Shown in pieces: positions 24,277 to 34,172 of a stretch of DNA of 64,000 bases. The translations under genes were made by a program, and so were the position numbers. The stretch covers positions 62,001-126,000 of the forward strand of contig NZ_SRXU01000002.1 in the NCBI RefSeq assembly GCF_004792695.1, in the 5' to 3' direction. Every line of letters begins with the position of its first letter. Positions within the stretch are counted from its first letter, which is position 1. Source of the stretch: Sphingomonas naasensis (GTDB lineage Bacteria > Pseudomonadota > Alphaproteobacteria > Sphingomonadales > Sphingomonadaceae). Under the pieces are notes generated by a model. That model was not told the DNA's origin, made no database searches, and saw nothing but the letters and a program-made list of their open reading frames with translations.

Positions 24277-25593
24277 ATGAGACGCTTCCTCCCCCGCTCG
24301 CTCGCCGGGCAGATGGCGCTGCTCATCGCCGTCGCGCTGTTCACCGCGCAGGCGATCAACTTCGCGATCGCGGTGCGCGATCGCGCCCAGTTCCGCCTCG
24401 CCCAGGCCACCCGCCCGGCGATCACCCGCATCGTCGACGCGCTCGAGCGCGAAAAGGCCGCCGGCCGGCCGCTCGCGCCCGATCGCGGCCGCGTGCGCCG
24501 GGTCGCGGCCGATCCGATCCCGCCCGGTCTCGAGCGGCGCGACGAGGTTGCCGAGGAACTGCGCGGCCAGCTCACCGAGCTCGGCATCGAGGTCGGCCGG
24601 ATCGACACCGGCATCCGCGCGACCGTCGGCGACGAGAACCGCGGTCGCCGCCGCACCGGCACCATGCTCGTCATCGCGGTCGAGCAGCCCGGCAAGGGCT
24701 GGCTCACCGTCAACGCGCCCTGGGCGCGCGCCGATCGCCGGCTGATCGCCGCGCTGATCTTCCAGACGATCATCCTCTACGTCATCATCCTGCTGCCGGT
24801 GATGTGGATCGTCCGCCGCATCTCCAAGCCGCTGCGCTCGCTCGCCGGTGCCGCGCGCGATTTCCGCCCGGGCAACGGCGCGACTCCGCTCGAGGAGCGC
24901 GGCCCGAGCGACGTCCGCGCGGTGATCGCCGCCTACAACGCGCTCAGCCTGCGCGTGAACGCGATGCTCGACGAGAAGGATCGCATGCTCGGCGCGATCG
25001 GCCATGATCTGCGCACCCCGCTCGCCGCGCTGCGCGTCCGCATCGAATCGGTCGACGACGACGACGATCGCAACCGCATGGCCGATACGATCGACGAGAT
25101 GAACCGCACGCTCGACGACATCCTCTCGCTCGCCCGACTCGGCCGCCCGAGCGAGCCGCCGACCGATGTCGATCTCTCGGCGCTGATCGACGCCGTGGTC
25201 GAGGATTTCCGCGATCTCGATCATCCGGTCGCGTTCGAGGAGGCCGAACGGCTCAAGATGCATCTGCGCCCCTCGCTGATGCGCCGCGCGGTGCGCAACC
25301 TGATCGAGAACGCGGTCAAATATGGCGGCGGCGCCGAGGTGAGCCTGCTCCCCGGCACGCGCCACGTCGCGATCGAGGTCGCCGATCGCGGCCCGGGCAT
25401 CCCCGCGGACAAGCTTGCCGCCGTCTTCGCGCCGTTCACCCGGCTCGAGACCTCGCGCAATCGCGAGACCGGTGGCATCGGCCTCGGCCTCGCGCTCGCC
25501 CGCGCGATCGTCCAGGATGCCGGCGGCGACATCGCGCTCGCCAATCGCGACGGCGGCGGGCTCACCGCGACGATCACGCTGCCGCGCGGCTAG
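24277..25593 (+). CDS. sensor histidine kinase (EnvZ-like)
   Basis: 438 residues. TM1 is at about 12-33. A periplasmic region of about 130 residues follows, and TM2 is near 163-183 (FQTIILYVIILLPVMWIV). A HAMP domain follows, then the H-box AIGHDLRTPLAALR with phospho-accepting H243, the N-box NLIENAVKYGGG, and G-boxes ADRGPGIP and GGIGLGLALARAIV. It phosphorylates the adjacent OmpR-type regulator. The short periplasmic domain, rich in Arg and acidic residues, does not match a named sensor domain. The 3' end overlaps the convergent DUF6894 gene by 4 bases. Confidence 0.92.
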   Translation: MRRFLPRSLAGQMALLIAVALFTAQAINFAIAVRDRAQFRLAQATRPAITRIVDALEREKAAGRPLAPDRGRVRRVAADPIPPGLERRDEVAEELRGQLTELGIEVGRIDTGIRATVGDENRGRRRTGTMLVIAVEQPGKGWLTVNAPWARADRRLIAALIFQTIILYVIILLPVMWIVRRISKPLRSLAGAARDFRPGNGATPLEERGPSDVRAVIAAYNALSLRVNAMLDEKDRMLGAIGHDLRTPLAALRVRIESVDDDDDRNRMADTIDEMNRTLDDILSLARLGRPSEPPTDVDLSALIDAVVEDFRDLDHPVAFEEAERLKMHLRPSLMRRAVRNLIENAVKYGGGAEVSLLPGTRHVAIEVADRGPGIPADKLAAVFAPFTRLETSRNRETGGIGLGLALARAIVQDAGGDIALANRDGGGLTATITLPRG

Positions 25594-25829
25594 GAAATCT
25601 GCCGCGCCACGTCGGCGAGCAGGATGCGCGCCACCGGCCGATGCCGCTCGTCTTCGATGTCGAGGCTGCCGTGCAGTTCGATCGGCGGATGGCGGTGGCG
25701 CGTGTGGAGCATCGCCCGTGCGGCGGAGTGCGCCCCCGCGAGCGCCGCGCGGAGATCGGGAAAGTCGCCGCCCTGCTCTGCGTGCGCGACGGCGTTGCGG
25801 GTATTCAGTCGAAAGAAGAACTGCGGCAT
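25590..25829 (-). CDS. small DUF6894-type protein
   Basis: 79 residues starting MPQFFFRLNTRN, with FPDLRAALAGAHSAARAML in the middle and VARILLADVARQIS at the end. It fits the pattern of short alphaproteobacterial proteins (DUF6894) that begin with an aromatic strand, then a helix after FPDL. The role is unknown. It is convergent with and overlaps the histidine kinase gene by 4 bases, and no strong ribosome binding site is visible. Confidence 0.6.
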   Translation of the reverse strand: MPQFFFRLNTRNAVAHAEQGGDFPDLRAALAGAHSAARAMLHTRHRHPPIELHGSLDIEDERHRPVARILLADVARQIS

Positions 25830-25902
25830 GCAGTGCGGAATGCGCGAGATTTCAGCCGGTTGCGCCGATTGATCCGGATCAGGACGATTCTTCGCCCGCC
25901 AT

Positions 25903-26001
25903 CGTCATCCCCGCGAAAACGGGGACCCATCTCCCGGACGAGCCCCATGGTCGCGCCACCGTGCGGCACCGACAGGCAGGCGATGGCCCCGCTTTCACCG
26001 G
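25903..26001. repeat. decayed REP-like element, family S, copy C
   Basis: The left arm CGTCATCCCCGCGAAAACGG and CCCATCTCCCG match the other family S units. The right arm is only partly recognisable (GATGGCCCCGCTTTCACC), so this looks like an eroded copy. It occupies the gap between the DUF6894 gene and ndk. Confidence 0.6.
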
Positions 26002-26013
26002 GTGCCGGTCTGC

Positions 26014-26054
26014 CAAAACGAAAAACGCCGGCAGGGCACGAGCCCCACCGGCGC
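26014..26054 (-). terminator. intrinsic terminator of ndk
   Basis: Read on the minus strand, GCGCCGGTGGGGC and GCCCTGCCGGCG form a GC-rich stem around a short loop, followed by TTTTTCGTTTT. It starts 43 bases after the ndk stop codon. It is the clearest rho-independent terminator in the window. Confidence 0.85.
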
Positions 26055-26096
26055 TGTCGATTTCGCGATCGCCACCCGTACCGGGCGGCGCGAAAA

Positions 26097-26519
<423 letters not shown>

Positions 26520-26642
26520 GGCCGTGCGGCTCCTGTAATTGAAGTTGTGGAAAGTCGCGGCTCCCTAGTCCGCGGGCGCGCCGGATGCAAGCGAGCGGGT
26601 CGGCGCCGGCATCGCCGCGCCGCGGGCGGCGCGGTTGTCGAG

Positions 26643-27737
26643 CTAGCGGGCAACCAGAAGCGGCACCGCGCCGCTCAGCGATCGCCGTTGATTCACATCG
26701 GTCAGCACGAGCGCGATACCCGGGATGTCGAAGCTGACCGAATAGCCATCCCGATCCTCGAATTTCGGCAGCGGCCGGAAGCGCGGAGGGAGCGTCCCGT
26801 CGAAGCGATACAGGCCGTCGATGCCCACCGCCCAGACGGCATCCGCCGCGCGGGCCAGCCCGAAAAAGGCGACCGTGCTCGCCGGCTCGCCATCGTCCAG
26901 CCTGCCATAGGGCGGCTGCGGCTCGAACGGCTTGAAATAGAGCCGTTGGACACGCCCGTTGCAGACAGTGACGACGCGACCGTGCGACATCATGTGAACA
27001 AGGCCGATCGCGGCCACGATGCACGATGCATCCCATGGCGCCGGGACGATGCCGTTCACCGGATCGCATGCGGCGTTCAGCGGCCCGCCGCATAGATCGC
27101 CGGATTGGTTGCTTTCGACCGGATCGACCCGACCATCGGCGCGGGAAATACGCGTCAACCCGCCACCCCACTCGCCCAGATTCTGGCCCAGCCAAACGGC
27201 GCCGGGCGTGGCCAGGGCCGTTCCGATCCCGAAAAGGGGCTCGAGTTTCTGCTTGAGCCTGACTGAATGGATTTGTCCGCTTTCCGCGTCGAGCAGGCGC
27301 CGGTTGGTGACGATCGTCACCCGGCCGTCGTCCGGCGCGCAGTCCAGCGCTGCGAAGCGGTCCCCCTCGGTGGGCGCGGTCCCCCGGGCAACCCAATTGC
27401 CGTGCACGCGATCCTGAAGCGACCATTGCGCCTCCCCGACGGCCACCAGCGCCAATAAACGGCCGCGCGACTTGCAGATCTCCACGATCTTGCCGTCGGC
27501 CGCGATCCGCTCGACGCGTTTGGCGCCCGGCCGCATCGCTACCAGCGCGCCGCCATCGTCGAGCAGCCACAGCCGGTCTTCCGCAAACACCGCGCGGCTG
27601 ACCGGTCGGAATGCGTGTTCCTGATCCGGCGCCGGCGCCGCCGGAGAGAACACCGTATAGGCCGGCCCGAGGATGGCGGTCGCGGCGATCAGGCCGCAGG
27701 CGACCAGGGCACGCATCGATGGTTTGGGCGGGCGCAT
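26643..27737 (-). CDS. uncharacterised exported protein, propeller-like
   Basis: 364 residues. An N-terminal hydrophobic stretch (MRALVACGLIAATAILGPAY, from residue 8) looks like a signal peptide or anchor. After it come repeated short beta-rich units such as EDRLWLLDDGGALVAMRPG, TPGAVWLGQNLGEW and ADAVWAVGIDGLYRFDG, suggesting a beta-propeller-like fold. No catalytic motif is visible. It sits alone between ndk and a dispersed repeat next to holC, a position that looks like an insertion into conserved housekeeping genes. The start could also be the Met at 27716. Confidence 0.6.
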   Translation of the reverse strand: MRPPKPSMRALVACGLIAATAILGPAYTVFSPAAPAPDQEHAFRPVSRAVFAEDRLWLLDDGGALVAMRPGAKRVERIAADGKIVEICKSRGRLLALVAVGEAQWSLQDRVHGNWVARGTAPTEGDRFAALDCAPDDGRVTIVTNRRLLDAESGQIHSVRLKQKLEPLFGIGTALATPGAVWLGQNLGEWGGGLTRISRADGRVDPVESNQSGDLCGGPLNAACDPVNGIVPAPWDASCIVAAIGLVHMMSHGRVVTVCNGRVQRLYFKPFEPQPPYGRLDDGEPASTVAFFGLARAADAVWAVGIDGLYRFDGTLPPRFRPLPKFEDRDGYSVSFDIPGIALVLTDVNQRRSLSGAVPLLVAR

Positions 27738-27808
27738 CGCAGGAGGATGCCCGAACGCGGGGCATCGTCAACGTCCGCCATGCCGTGTCGCGGGCCCACA
27801 CCTTGCAA

Positions 27809-27973
27809 TGTAGGATTTCGCCTGCTGCCCTCCGCGCCGGTCCGGCGCTGCCGGCCGCGCTCTTTGACAGGGTCGATTTTTCCTACAGGTCCGCGCAACA
27901 ATATTTCCTGCCCGCGCAACGCGAGAGTCGTTCTACCGCGACTCTTGCGACTCTAGGTCGGCGAAACCCTACA
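27809..27973 (+). repeat. dispersed element with terminal inverted repeats, copy 1
   Basis: 165 bases bounded by TGTAGGATTT and AAACCCTACA, an inverted repeat with one mismatch. Internal blocks GCTCTTTGA, TTTTTCCTACAGG, GCGCAACAATATT, CGCGCAACGC and CGCGACTCTTGCGACTCTAG also occur, in the same order, in the reverse complement of 53093-53241. GAGAGTCG can pair with either of two CGACTCT copies. It has no coding capacity that is shared. Likely a MITE-like or structured-RNA repeat. Confidence 0.8.
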
Positions 27974-28008
27974 AAAGGGCGGTTCGACTTTCCTACCGGC
28001 GCGGGCGC

Positions 28009-28449
28009 TCAGGCCGCCTTCTCCCAGCGCCCCGCGTCGTTCTGCTTCCAATAGTTGCGCGTGACCGAATCGCGGTCGGCGAGCCCCTTCCACGCCGCCC
28101 GCGCGTCGGCGATGCGCGTCTCGTCGAAGAAGTGGAAGGCGCGGTCGAAGCCGAGCGCCTCGTCGCGCCAGATGCCGTCGACCAGCGCGACGTTGCGCGC
28201 GCCATTGGCGGCGTCGGTGGTCGCCGCGATCAGCACCGGCTGGTCCGAATCGTCCTCGCCTCCCGCCTGGCCGTGCGGCAGGAAGCTTTCGGGGCTATAG
28301 CTCCACAGCAGCTGGTCGAGCCTGGCCCGCTGCGCCGCGTCGTCGGCGACGATCACCAGCCGGCCGCCGCTGGCGAGGATCTTCTCGGCGATCTGCGGCA
28401 GGGCGCGCTCGAGCGGTACCTGGGTGAGATGATAGAAGTCGACTTGCAT
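28009..28449 (-). CDS. holC: DNA polymerase III chi subunit
   Basis: 146 residues starting MQVDFYHLTQVPLERALP, the typical HolC opening, with RLVIVADDAAQRARLDQLLW, FLPHGQAGGEDD and a C-terminal YWKQNDAGRWEKA. Chi links the clamp loader to single-strand-binding protein at the replication fork. AGGAG just upstream supports the ATG at 28449 over 28488. It is divergent from lptD with only about 100 bases between. Confidence 0.93.
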   Translation of the reverse strand: MQVDFYHLTQVPLERALPQIAEKILASGGRLVIVADDAAQRARLDQLLWSYSPESFLPHGQAGGEDDSDQPVLIAATTDAANGARNVALVDGIWRDEALGFDRAFHFFDETRIADARAAWKGLADRDSVTRNYWKQNDAGRWEKAA

Positions 28450-28557
28450 GGCTCCTGTTAGCGGTTCCGTGCGTTCGGGCCAACGCACGTGACGTTGCGA
28501 TGCCGCAACCGCTGGGATAGGGCGGACGGTGCCGCGTGCCCGGGAGTGAAGGAAAAG

Positions 28558-30876
28558 GTGGGAATCGTCGTTACGCGCAAGGCATTGCTGCTATCCGCCG
28601 CGCTCGGCCTGTGCCTCGCGGCGCAGGCGCAGGCGCAGCAGGCCGGCGCTCCGCCCGCGACGCCGCCGCAGCGCGACGCGCCGGCGCCGGTCTCGGTTCC
28701 GGCGCAGCAGCTGCAGGACCGCAACGTCGCGCCGCCGCCGCCTTCGAGCGAGGCGACCACCGCCGGCCCCGACGAGGTCCAGTTCAACGCCGATCAGCTC
28801 GACTACGATTTTGAAAACGACGTGGTCACCGCGAGCGGCGACGTCCGGCTCTATCGCCGCAGCGATCGCCTGCGCGCCGACAAGATCGTCTGGAACCGCA
28901 AGACCGGGCAAGTCGTCGCCGAGGGCAATATCGTCGTGGTCAATCCCGAGGGCGACGCCGCCTATGGCGACCGCATCGAGCTGACCGACACGCTCAAGGA
29001 CGGCGCGGTCGAGAACATGCTCGTCGTGCTCGAGGCCGGCGGGCGCATCGCCGCGCAGCGCGGCCGCCGCGACAATGGCATCATCACCGTCGAGAACGCC
29101 GCCTACACGCCTTGCGCGGTGGTCGATTCGGAGGGCTGCCCCAAGGAGCCGTCGTGGAAGATCACCGCGCGGCGGGTGGTCTATGATCCGAACAAGAAAC
29201 GTATCCGCTATACCGGCGCGCGGATCTCGGTGTTCGGCTTCGCCTCGATCCCGCTGCCGGTGTTCTCGCACCCCGCCGGCGGAACCAGCGACGACGGCTT
29301 CCTGACGCCCGATGTGCGGCTCGATCGCACCAACGGCTTCCAGATCGCGCTGCCCTATTATTTCAGCTTCGCGCCCAATCGCGATCTGACCGTCACCCCG
29401 CGCGTGTTCACCAATACGCTGCCGATGCTGCAGGCCGATTATCGCGCGCTCGAGAGCTTCGGCGCCTATCGCGTCTCGGCCTATGGCACCTATAGCCGCC
29501 GCGCCGACGACCTGACGGTGCCGATCACCCCGGCGACCTCGCGCAACGATTTCCGCGGCTATCTCGACGCGGTCGGCCGCTTCCAGTTCTCGCCCGAATG
29601 GAGCGCGAGCACCTCGCTGCGACTGACCACCGACCGTACCTTCCTGCGCCGCTACGACATCTCGCGCGACGATCGGCTGCGCAACAATGTCCGCGTCGAG
29701 CGGATCGACGAGGACAGCTACTTCTCGATCAACGCCTGGGCGGTGCAGACGCTGCGCGTCGGCGAGCGACAGGGTCTCCAGCCCTATGTCCTGCCCGAGC
29801 TCGACTATCGCCGGCGGATGGACGACGGGCTGCTCGGCGGGCGCTTCGAGTTCCAGCTCAACACGCTGGCGATCGGGCGGTCGGAAGGGCAGGATTCGCA
29901 GCGGGCCTTCGCCAGCGCGCGCTGGGATCTGCGCAAGCTCACGGCGTGGGGGCAGGAAGTCACCTTCACTGCCTATGGCCGCGCCGACGCCTACAATACC
30001 GACAACACGCTGCTGACCAGCGTGCCGAGCTATCGCGGCAACGAAGGCTTCCAGTTCCGCGGCATCGCGGCGGCGGCGATCGACGTCAAATGGCCGCTGG
30101 TCGGCGCGTTCCTCGGCGGCACCCAGCGGATCACCCCACGCGTCCAAATCGTCGCCGCGCCCAAGCTCGAGAACCTCGCCGTCCCGAACGAGGACGCACG
30201 CGCGGTCGATCTCGAGGATTCGAACCTCTTCGCGCTCAATCGCTTCCCCGGCTATGACCGGTTCGAGGATTCGACGCGCTTCACCTGGGGCGTCGATTAT
30301 GCGCTCTGGCTGCCGGGCTTCAGCATCGACGCCAATGTCGGGCAGAGCTACCGCCTGTCGTCGCGCCCGACGATCTTCCCGGACGGCACCGGGCTTACCG
30401 ATCGCGTCTCCGACATCGTCGGACGCACCGTGGTCCGCTTCCGCGACTTCCTCAGCTTCACCCACCGCTATCGCATCGACAAGGACAATTTCGCGATCCG
30501 GCGGAACGAGATCGATGCCACGATCGGCTCGCGGGCGACCTATCTCCAGCTCGGCTATCTGCGGCTCAACCGCGACATCGGCGCGACGCTGGAGGATCTG
30601 CAGGACCGCGAGGAGGCCCGGGTCGGCGCGCGCGTCCAGATCGCGCGCTTCTGGTCGGTCTATGGCGCGCTGCTCGTCGATCTCACCAATCGCGACGAGG
30701 ATCCGCTGTCGCAGGCCGACGGCTTCGATCCGGTCCGCCACCGGCTCGGCGTCGCCTATGAGGACGATTGCCTTCGCCTCGGACTCACCTGGAAGCGCGA
30801 TTACGAGACAACCGGCGATGCCCGCCGCGGAAACTCCTATCTTTTGTCGCTGGCTTTCAAGAATCTGGGGCGCTAG
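28558..30876 (+). CDS. lptD: LPS-assembly protein LptD
   Basis: About 772 residues. A signal peptide (KALLLSAALGLCLAAQAQAQ) leads into an LptA-like jellyroll with FNADQLDYDFENDVVTASGD and YRRSDRLRADKIVWNRKTG. A large C-terminal barrel begins near KKRIRYTGARISVFGFASI and ends SYLLSLAFKNLGR. It inserts lipopolysaccharide into the outer leaflet of the outer membrane. No ATG fits; the GTG at 28558 has AAGGA upstream and gives a clean signal peptide, with the GTG at 28546 an alternative. It opens the string lptD-surA-pdxA-rsmA. A Cys pair is visible at PCAVVDSEGCP. Confidence 0.95.
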   Translation: MGIVVTRKALLLSAALGLCLAAQAQAQQAGAPPATPPQRDAPAPVSVPAQQLQDRNVAPPPPSSEATTAGPDEVQFNADQLDYDFENDVVTASGDVRLYRRSDRLRADKIVWNRKTGQVVAEGNIVVVNPEGDAAYGDRIELTDTLKDGAVENMLVVLEAGGRIAAQRGRRDNGIITVENAAYTPCAVVDSEGCPKEPSWKITARRVVYDPNKKRIRYTGARISVFGFASIPLPVFSHPAGGTSDDGFLTPDVRLDRTNGFQIALPYYFSFAPNRDLTVTPRVFTNTLPMLQADYRALESFGAYRVSAYGTYSRRADDLTVPITPATSRNDFRGYLDAVGRFQFSPEWSASTSLRLTTDRTFLRRYDISRDDRLRNNVRVERIDEDSYFSINAWAVQTLRVGERQGLQPYVLPELDYRRRMDDGLLGGRFEFQLNTLAIGRSEGQDSQRAFASARWDLRKLTAWGQEVTFTAYGRADAYNTDNTLLTSVPSYRGNEGFQFRGIAAAAIDVKWPLVGAFLGGTQRITPRVQIVAAPKLENLAVPNEDARAVDLEDSNLFALNRFPGYDRFEDSTRFTWGVDYALWLPGFSIDANVGQSYRLSSRPTIFPDGTGLTDRVSDIVGRTVVRFRDFLSFTHRYRIDKDNFAIRRNEIDATIGSRATYLQLGYLRLNRDIGATLEDLQDREEARVGARVQIARFWSVYGALLVDLTNRDEDPLSQADGFDPVRHRLGVAYEDDCLRLGLTWKRDYETTGDARRGNSYLLSLAFKNLGR

Positions 30877-30967
30877 CTTGGCCGAAGGCGGGGGCGCGTA
30901 ACCGAATCCCGTCAAGCCTTGGTTCAGGCACAATTGGCGAGTATGCGCCACGATCTCCCCGAGATGG

Positions 30968-32338
30968 ATGAGGGTACGGCTTCACGTGAACATGGGTGTT
31001 GCAAAGGCGGCGCGCTTCGGCCGCAAGACTATTATGGCGCTCGGCCTTGCCGGCATCGCGTCGATCGCGATCGCGCAGACCGTGCCCGACCAGCAGGTGC
31101 CCACCACCGGCCTCGATCTCCCGGCGAACTTCCAGTTCTTCGGCAAGTCCGATCCCAACGTCCGCAAGCCGACCGCGATCGTCAACGACACGGTGATCAC
31201 CGGCACCGATGTCGATCAGCGCATGGCGATGGTCATCGGCATCAGCAAGCTCAACCTCAAGCCCGAGGAACGCGACCAGCTGCGCCTGCAGATGCTGCGC
31301 CAGCTGATCGACGAGGCGCTGCAGATCCAGGAGGCCAAGGCCAACGAGATCTCGGTCGATCCCAAGGAGATCGAATCGAGCTTCGGCCGGGTCTCGCGAA
31401 ATTTCCAGAAGACCCCCGAGCAGATGCGCGGTTGGCTCAAGGAGATCGGCGCGTCCGAGCGCACGCTGCGCCGCCAGATCGAGGCCGACATCGCGTGGAA
31501 CCGGCTGCTGCGCCGGCGCGTGAACATCAATGTCGGCGAGGCCGAGGTCAACGCGATGCTCGAGCGCATGCGCCAGGCCAAGGGCAGCGACGAGTTCCAC
31601 GTCTACGAGATCTACCAGAACGCCACCGCCGATCGCGCGCAGGAAGTCCATGCCGGCATGCAGCGCATGATCCAGCAGATGCGCGAGGGTGCGCCGTTCG
31701 ACTATCTCGCCAAGACCTATTCGGAAGCGTCGACCAAGTCGGTGGGCGGCGATCTCGGCTGGGTCCGCCCGTCGATGCTGCCCGATCAGCTCGCCGCCGC
31801 CGCGCAGGAGATGCAGCCCGGCCAGGTCGCGGGCCCGATCCAGCTGCCGACCGGCTTCTCGATCCTGTACCTCGCCGAGAAGCGCAAGGTGCTCACCGCC
31901 GATCCGAAGGACGCCAAGCTGAGCCTGCGTCAGGTGGCGATCAACTTCCCCAAGGGCACGACCGAAGCGCAGGCGACGGCGCGCGCGGGCGAGTTCGCCG
32001 CCGCGACCAAGACGATCAAGGGCTGCGGCGACGTCGCCACGGTCGCGCAGGCGCAGGGCGCCGAGGTGGTCGACCGCGACGGCATCGCGATCAAGGAGCT
32101 CCCGCCCGCGCTGCAGAACATGCTGCTGCCGCTGCAGATCGGCCAGGTCACCCCGCCCTTCGGCTCGGTCGAGGATGGCGTCCGCGTGCTGGTGCTGTGC
32201 GGTCGCGACGATCCCAAGGACACCAACGAGCCCACCGTCGAGCAGGTCCAGAATCAGCTCGAGGAGCAGCGCACCAATACCCGCGCCCAGCGCATGCTGC
32301 GCGATCTGCGCCGCGACGCGTTGGTCGAGTATCGCTGA
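30968..32338 (+). CDS. surA: periplasmic peptidyl-prolyl isomerase/chaperone SurA
   Basis: 456 residues (448 if the ATG at 30992 is used). After a signal peptide ending IASIAIAQ comes a SurA N-terminal chaperone domain (about 60-200) with AIVNDTVITGTDVDQRM. One parvulin domain (about 209-307) has FDYLAKTYSEASTKSVGGDL and GWVRPSMLP, then a C-terminal segment with VRVLVLCGRDD. E. coli SurA has two parvulin domains; only one clear one is visible here. It escorts outer-membrane proteins, including LptD, which is encoded just upstream. Confidence 0.93.
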   Translation: MRVRLHVNMGVAKAARFGRKTIMALGLAGIASIAIAQTVPDQQVPTTGLDLPANFQFFGKSDPNVRKPTAIVNDTVITGTDVDQRMAMVIGISKLNLKPEERDQLRLQMLRQLIDEALQIQEAKANEISVDPKEIESSFGRVSRNFQKTPEQMRGWLKEIGASERTLRRQIEADIAWNRLLRRRVNINVGEAEVNAMLERMRQAKGSDEFHVYEIYQNATADRAQEVHAGMQRMIQQMREGAPFDYLAKTYSEASTKSVGGDLGWVRPSMLPDQLAAAAQEMQPGQVAGPIQLPTGFSILYLAEKRKVLTADPKDAKLSLRQVAINFPKGTTEAQATARAGEFAAATKTIKGCGDVATVAQAQGAEVVDRDGIAIKELPPALQNMLLPLQIGQVTPPFGSVEDGVRVLVLCGRDDPKDTNEPTVEQVQNQLEEQRTNTRAQRMLRDLRRDALVEYR

Positions 32339-32354
32339 GGCGCGCGGCGGGCGG

Positions 32355-33359
32355 ATGACGATCCCGCTCGCCATCGCGATGGGCGATTCCGCCGGTATCG
32401 GCCCCGAAATCACCGCCAAGGCGTGGAGCGCGCGCGACCTCCATGCGCTCGCTCCCTTCTTCGCGGTGGGCGATCCCCGCGCCGTTGAGAAGATCTGGGA
32501 CGGGCCGGTCGCTCGGATCAGCGATCCGGCCGAGGCTGCGGAGGTCTTTGCCGACGCGCTGCCGATCATCTCGACCGGCGACGCCGGCGAAGTGGTCCCG
32601 GGTACCCCCGACGTCGACAGCGCGCGCTGTGCGCTCCAGTCGCTGGAGATGGCGACGGGGCTCACCAAGTCGGGTGCTGCGAACGCCTTGGTCACCGGGC
32701 CGGTCTCCAAGGCGCAGCTCTACCGGATCGGCTTCACCTATCCGGGCCAGACCGAGTTCGTCGCCGAGCGCTGCGGCGTCGCCAGCGACAATACGGTGAT
32801 GATGCTCGCCGGCCCGACGCTGCGCGTGGTGCCGATCACCGTGCACGTCCCGCTCGCCGACGTGGCGCAGCTGATCTCGACCGAGCTGATCGTCGCCAAG
32901 GCGCGCGTGACGGCACGCGGATTGCACCGCAATTTCGGGATCGAGCGCCCCCGCCTCGCCTTTGCCGGGCTCAACCCGCACGCCGGCGAGAGCGGCGCGA
33001 TCGGCCGCGAGGAGATCGAGATCCTCGCCCCCGCGCTCGAGCAGCTGCGCGCCGAAGGGATCGACGCGATCGGGCCGTTCGCCGCCGATACGATGTTCCA
33101 CGCCCGCGCCCGCGCCGGCTATGACGCCGCGCTCTGCCTCTATCACGATCAGGCGCTCATCCCGATCAAGACGCTCCATTTCGACGACGGCGTCAACACG
33201 ACGCTGGGCCTGCCCATCGTGCGCACCTCGCCCGATCACGGCACCGCGTTCGGCATCGCCGGGCGCGACGAGGCGCATCCGGGCGCGATGATCGCCGCGA
33301 TCCGCATGGCCGCAGCGCAGGCCGAGCGCCGCGCGGAAGCCGCGGCCGGGGTCGCGTGA
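32355..33359 (+). CDS. pdxA: 4-hydroxythreonine-4-phosphate dehydrogenase
   Basis: 334 residues. PdxA motifs in order are [41 protein letters not shown], metal-ligand histidines in [10 protein letters not shown] and [15 protein letters not shown], and [19 protein letters not shown]. It catalyses the NAD-dependent oxidation of 4-phosphohydroxythreonine in pyridoxal-phosphate synthesis. It starts 16 bases after surA; its stop codon overlaps the GTG start of rsmA, indicating one coupled operon. Confidence 0.96.
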   Translation: MTIPLAIAMGDSAGIGPEITAKAWSARDLHALAPFFAVGDPRAVEKIWDGPVARISDPAEAAEVFADALPIISTGDAGEVVPGTPDVDSARCALQSLEMATGLTKSGAANALVTGPVSKAQLYRIGFTYPGQTEFVAERCGVASDNTVMMLAGPTLRVVPITVHVPLADVAQLISTELIVAKARVTARGLHRNFGIERPRLAFAGLNPHAGESGAIGREEIEILAPALEQLRAEGIDAIGPFAADTMFHARARAGYDAALCLYHDQALIPIKTLHFDDGVNTTLGLPIVRTSPDHGTAFGIAGRDEAHPGAMIAAIRMAAAQAERRAEAAAGVA

Positions 33360-34171
33360 GCGAACTTCCGCCGCTCCGGGAAGTCATTCGCAAACACGGT
33401 CTCAGCGCCAGCAAGGCGCTGGGGCAGAATTTCCTGTTCGATCAGCAATTGCTCGCCCGCATCGCCAAGGTGCCGGGCGATCTCGCCGATGCCGAGGTGT
33501 TCGAGGTCGGGCCCGGCCCGGGCGGATTGACGCGTGCGCTGCTCGCGGCGGGCGCCTCGGTCACCGCGGTCGAGCGCGACCGACGCTGCATCCCCGCGCT
33601 TGAGGAGCTGGGCGAATTCCATCCCGGCAAGCTGCGCGTGATCGAAGGCGACGCGCTCCAGATCGACGCGCCGTCGCTGTTCGCGGGCAAGCCGCATGTC
33701 GTGGCCAACCTGCCCTATAATGTCGGCACCGCATTGCTCGTCGGCTGGCTTTCGGCGGCGTGGGAACCGTGGTGGGCGAGCCTGACCCTGATGTTCCAGA
33801 AGGAAGTCGCCGAGCGCATCGTCGCGGCGCCGGGCACCGAGGCCTATGGCCGGCTGGCGGTGCTGGCGCAGTGGCGCTCGACGCCGCGGATCGCGATGAA
33901 CGTGCATCGCTCGGCCTTCACGCCGCCGCCCAAGGTGATGTCGGCGGTGGTCCATATCGTGCCCGCCGAAGCCCCAGAAGGCGTGCGGCTGCCGGTGCTG
34001 GAAGGCTTGACCGGCGCCGCTTTCGGGCAGCGCCGCAAGATGCTGCGCCAGAGCCTCAAGGGCGTCTCCGGCGCGCTCGACGCGATGGAGCGGCTCGGGA
34101 TCGAATCGAGCCGCCGCGCCGAGACGGTGTCGGTGGCCGAGTTCGTCGCGCTGGCGCGTGAGCTCAGCTGA
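33356..34171 (+). CDS. rsmA: 16S rRNA dimethyladenosine transferase
   Basis: 271 residues with a GTG start overlapping the pdxA stop. SAM-binding [20 protein letters not shown], the acidic loop AVERDRRC, motif [19 protein letters not shown], and [19 protein letters not shown] identify KsgA/RsmA, which dimethylates two adjacent adenines near the 3' end of 16S rRNA. C-terminal [12 protein letters not shown] matches the family. It is the last gene of the lptD operon and converges on a TPR gene with one base between stops. Confidence 0.97.
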   Translation: MSELPPLREVIRKHGLSASKALGQNFLFDQQLLARIAKVPGDLADAEVFEVGPGPGGLTRALLAAGASVTAVERDRRCIPALEELGEFHPGKLRVIEGDALQIDAPSLFAGKPHVVANLPYNVGTALLVGWLSAAWEPWWASLTLMFQKEVAERIVAAPGTEAYGRLAVLAQWRSTPRIAMNVHRSAFTPPPKVMSAVVHIVPAEAPEGVRLPVLEGLTGAAFGQRRKMLRQSLKGVSGALDAMERLGIESSRRAETVSVAEFVALARELS

Positions 34172-34172
34172 G

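Noticed and set aside
27611..28054. 147-residue plus-strand frame containing RSTATLATLGRR
   Set aside because: It runs across the dispersed element. The similar peptide read at 52610-53233 only reflects shared DNA; the flanks differ and there is no ribosome binding site.
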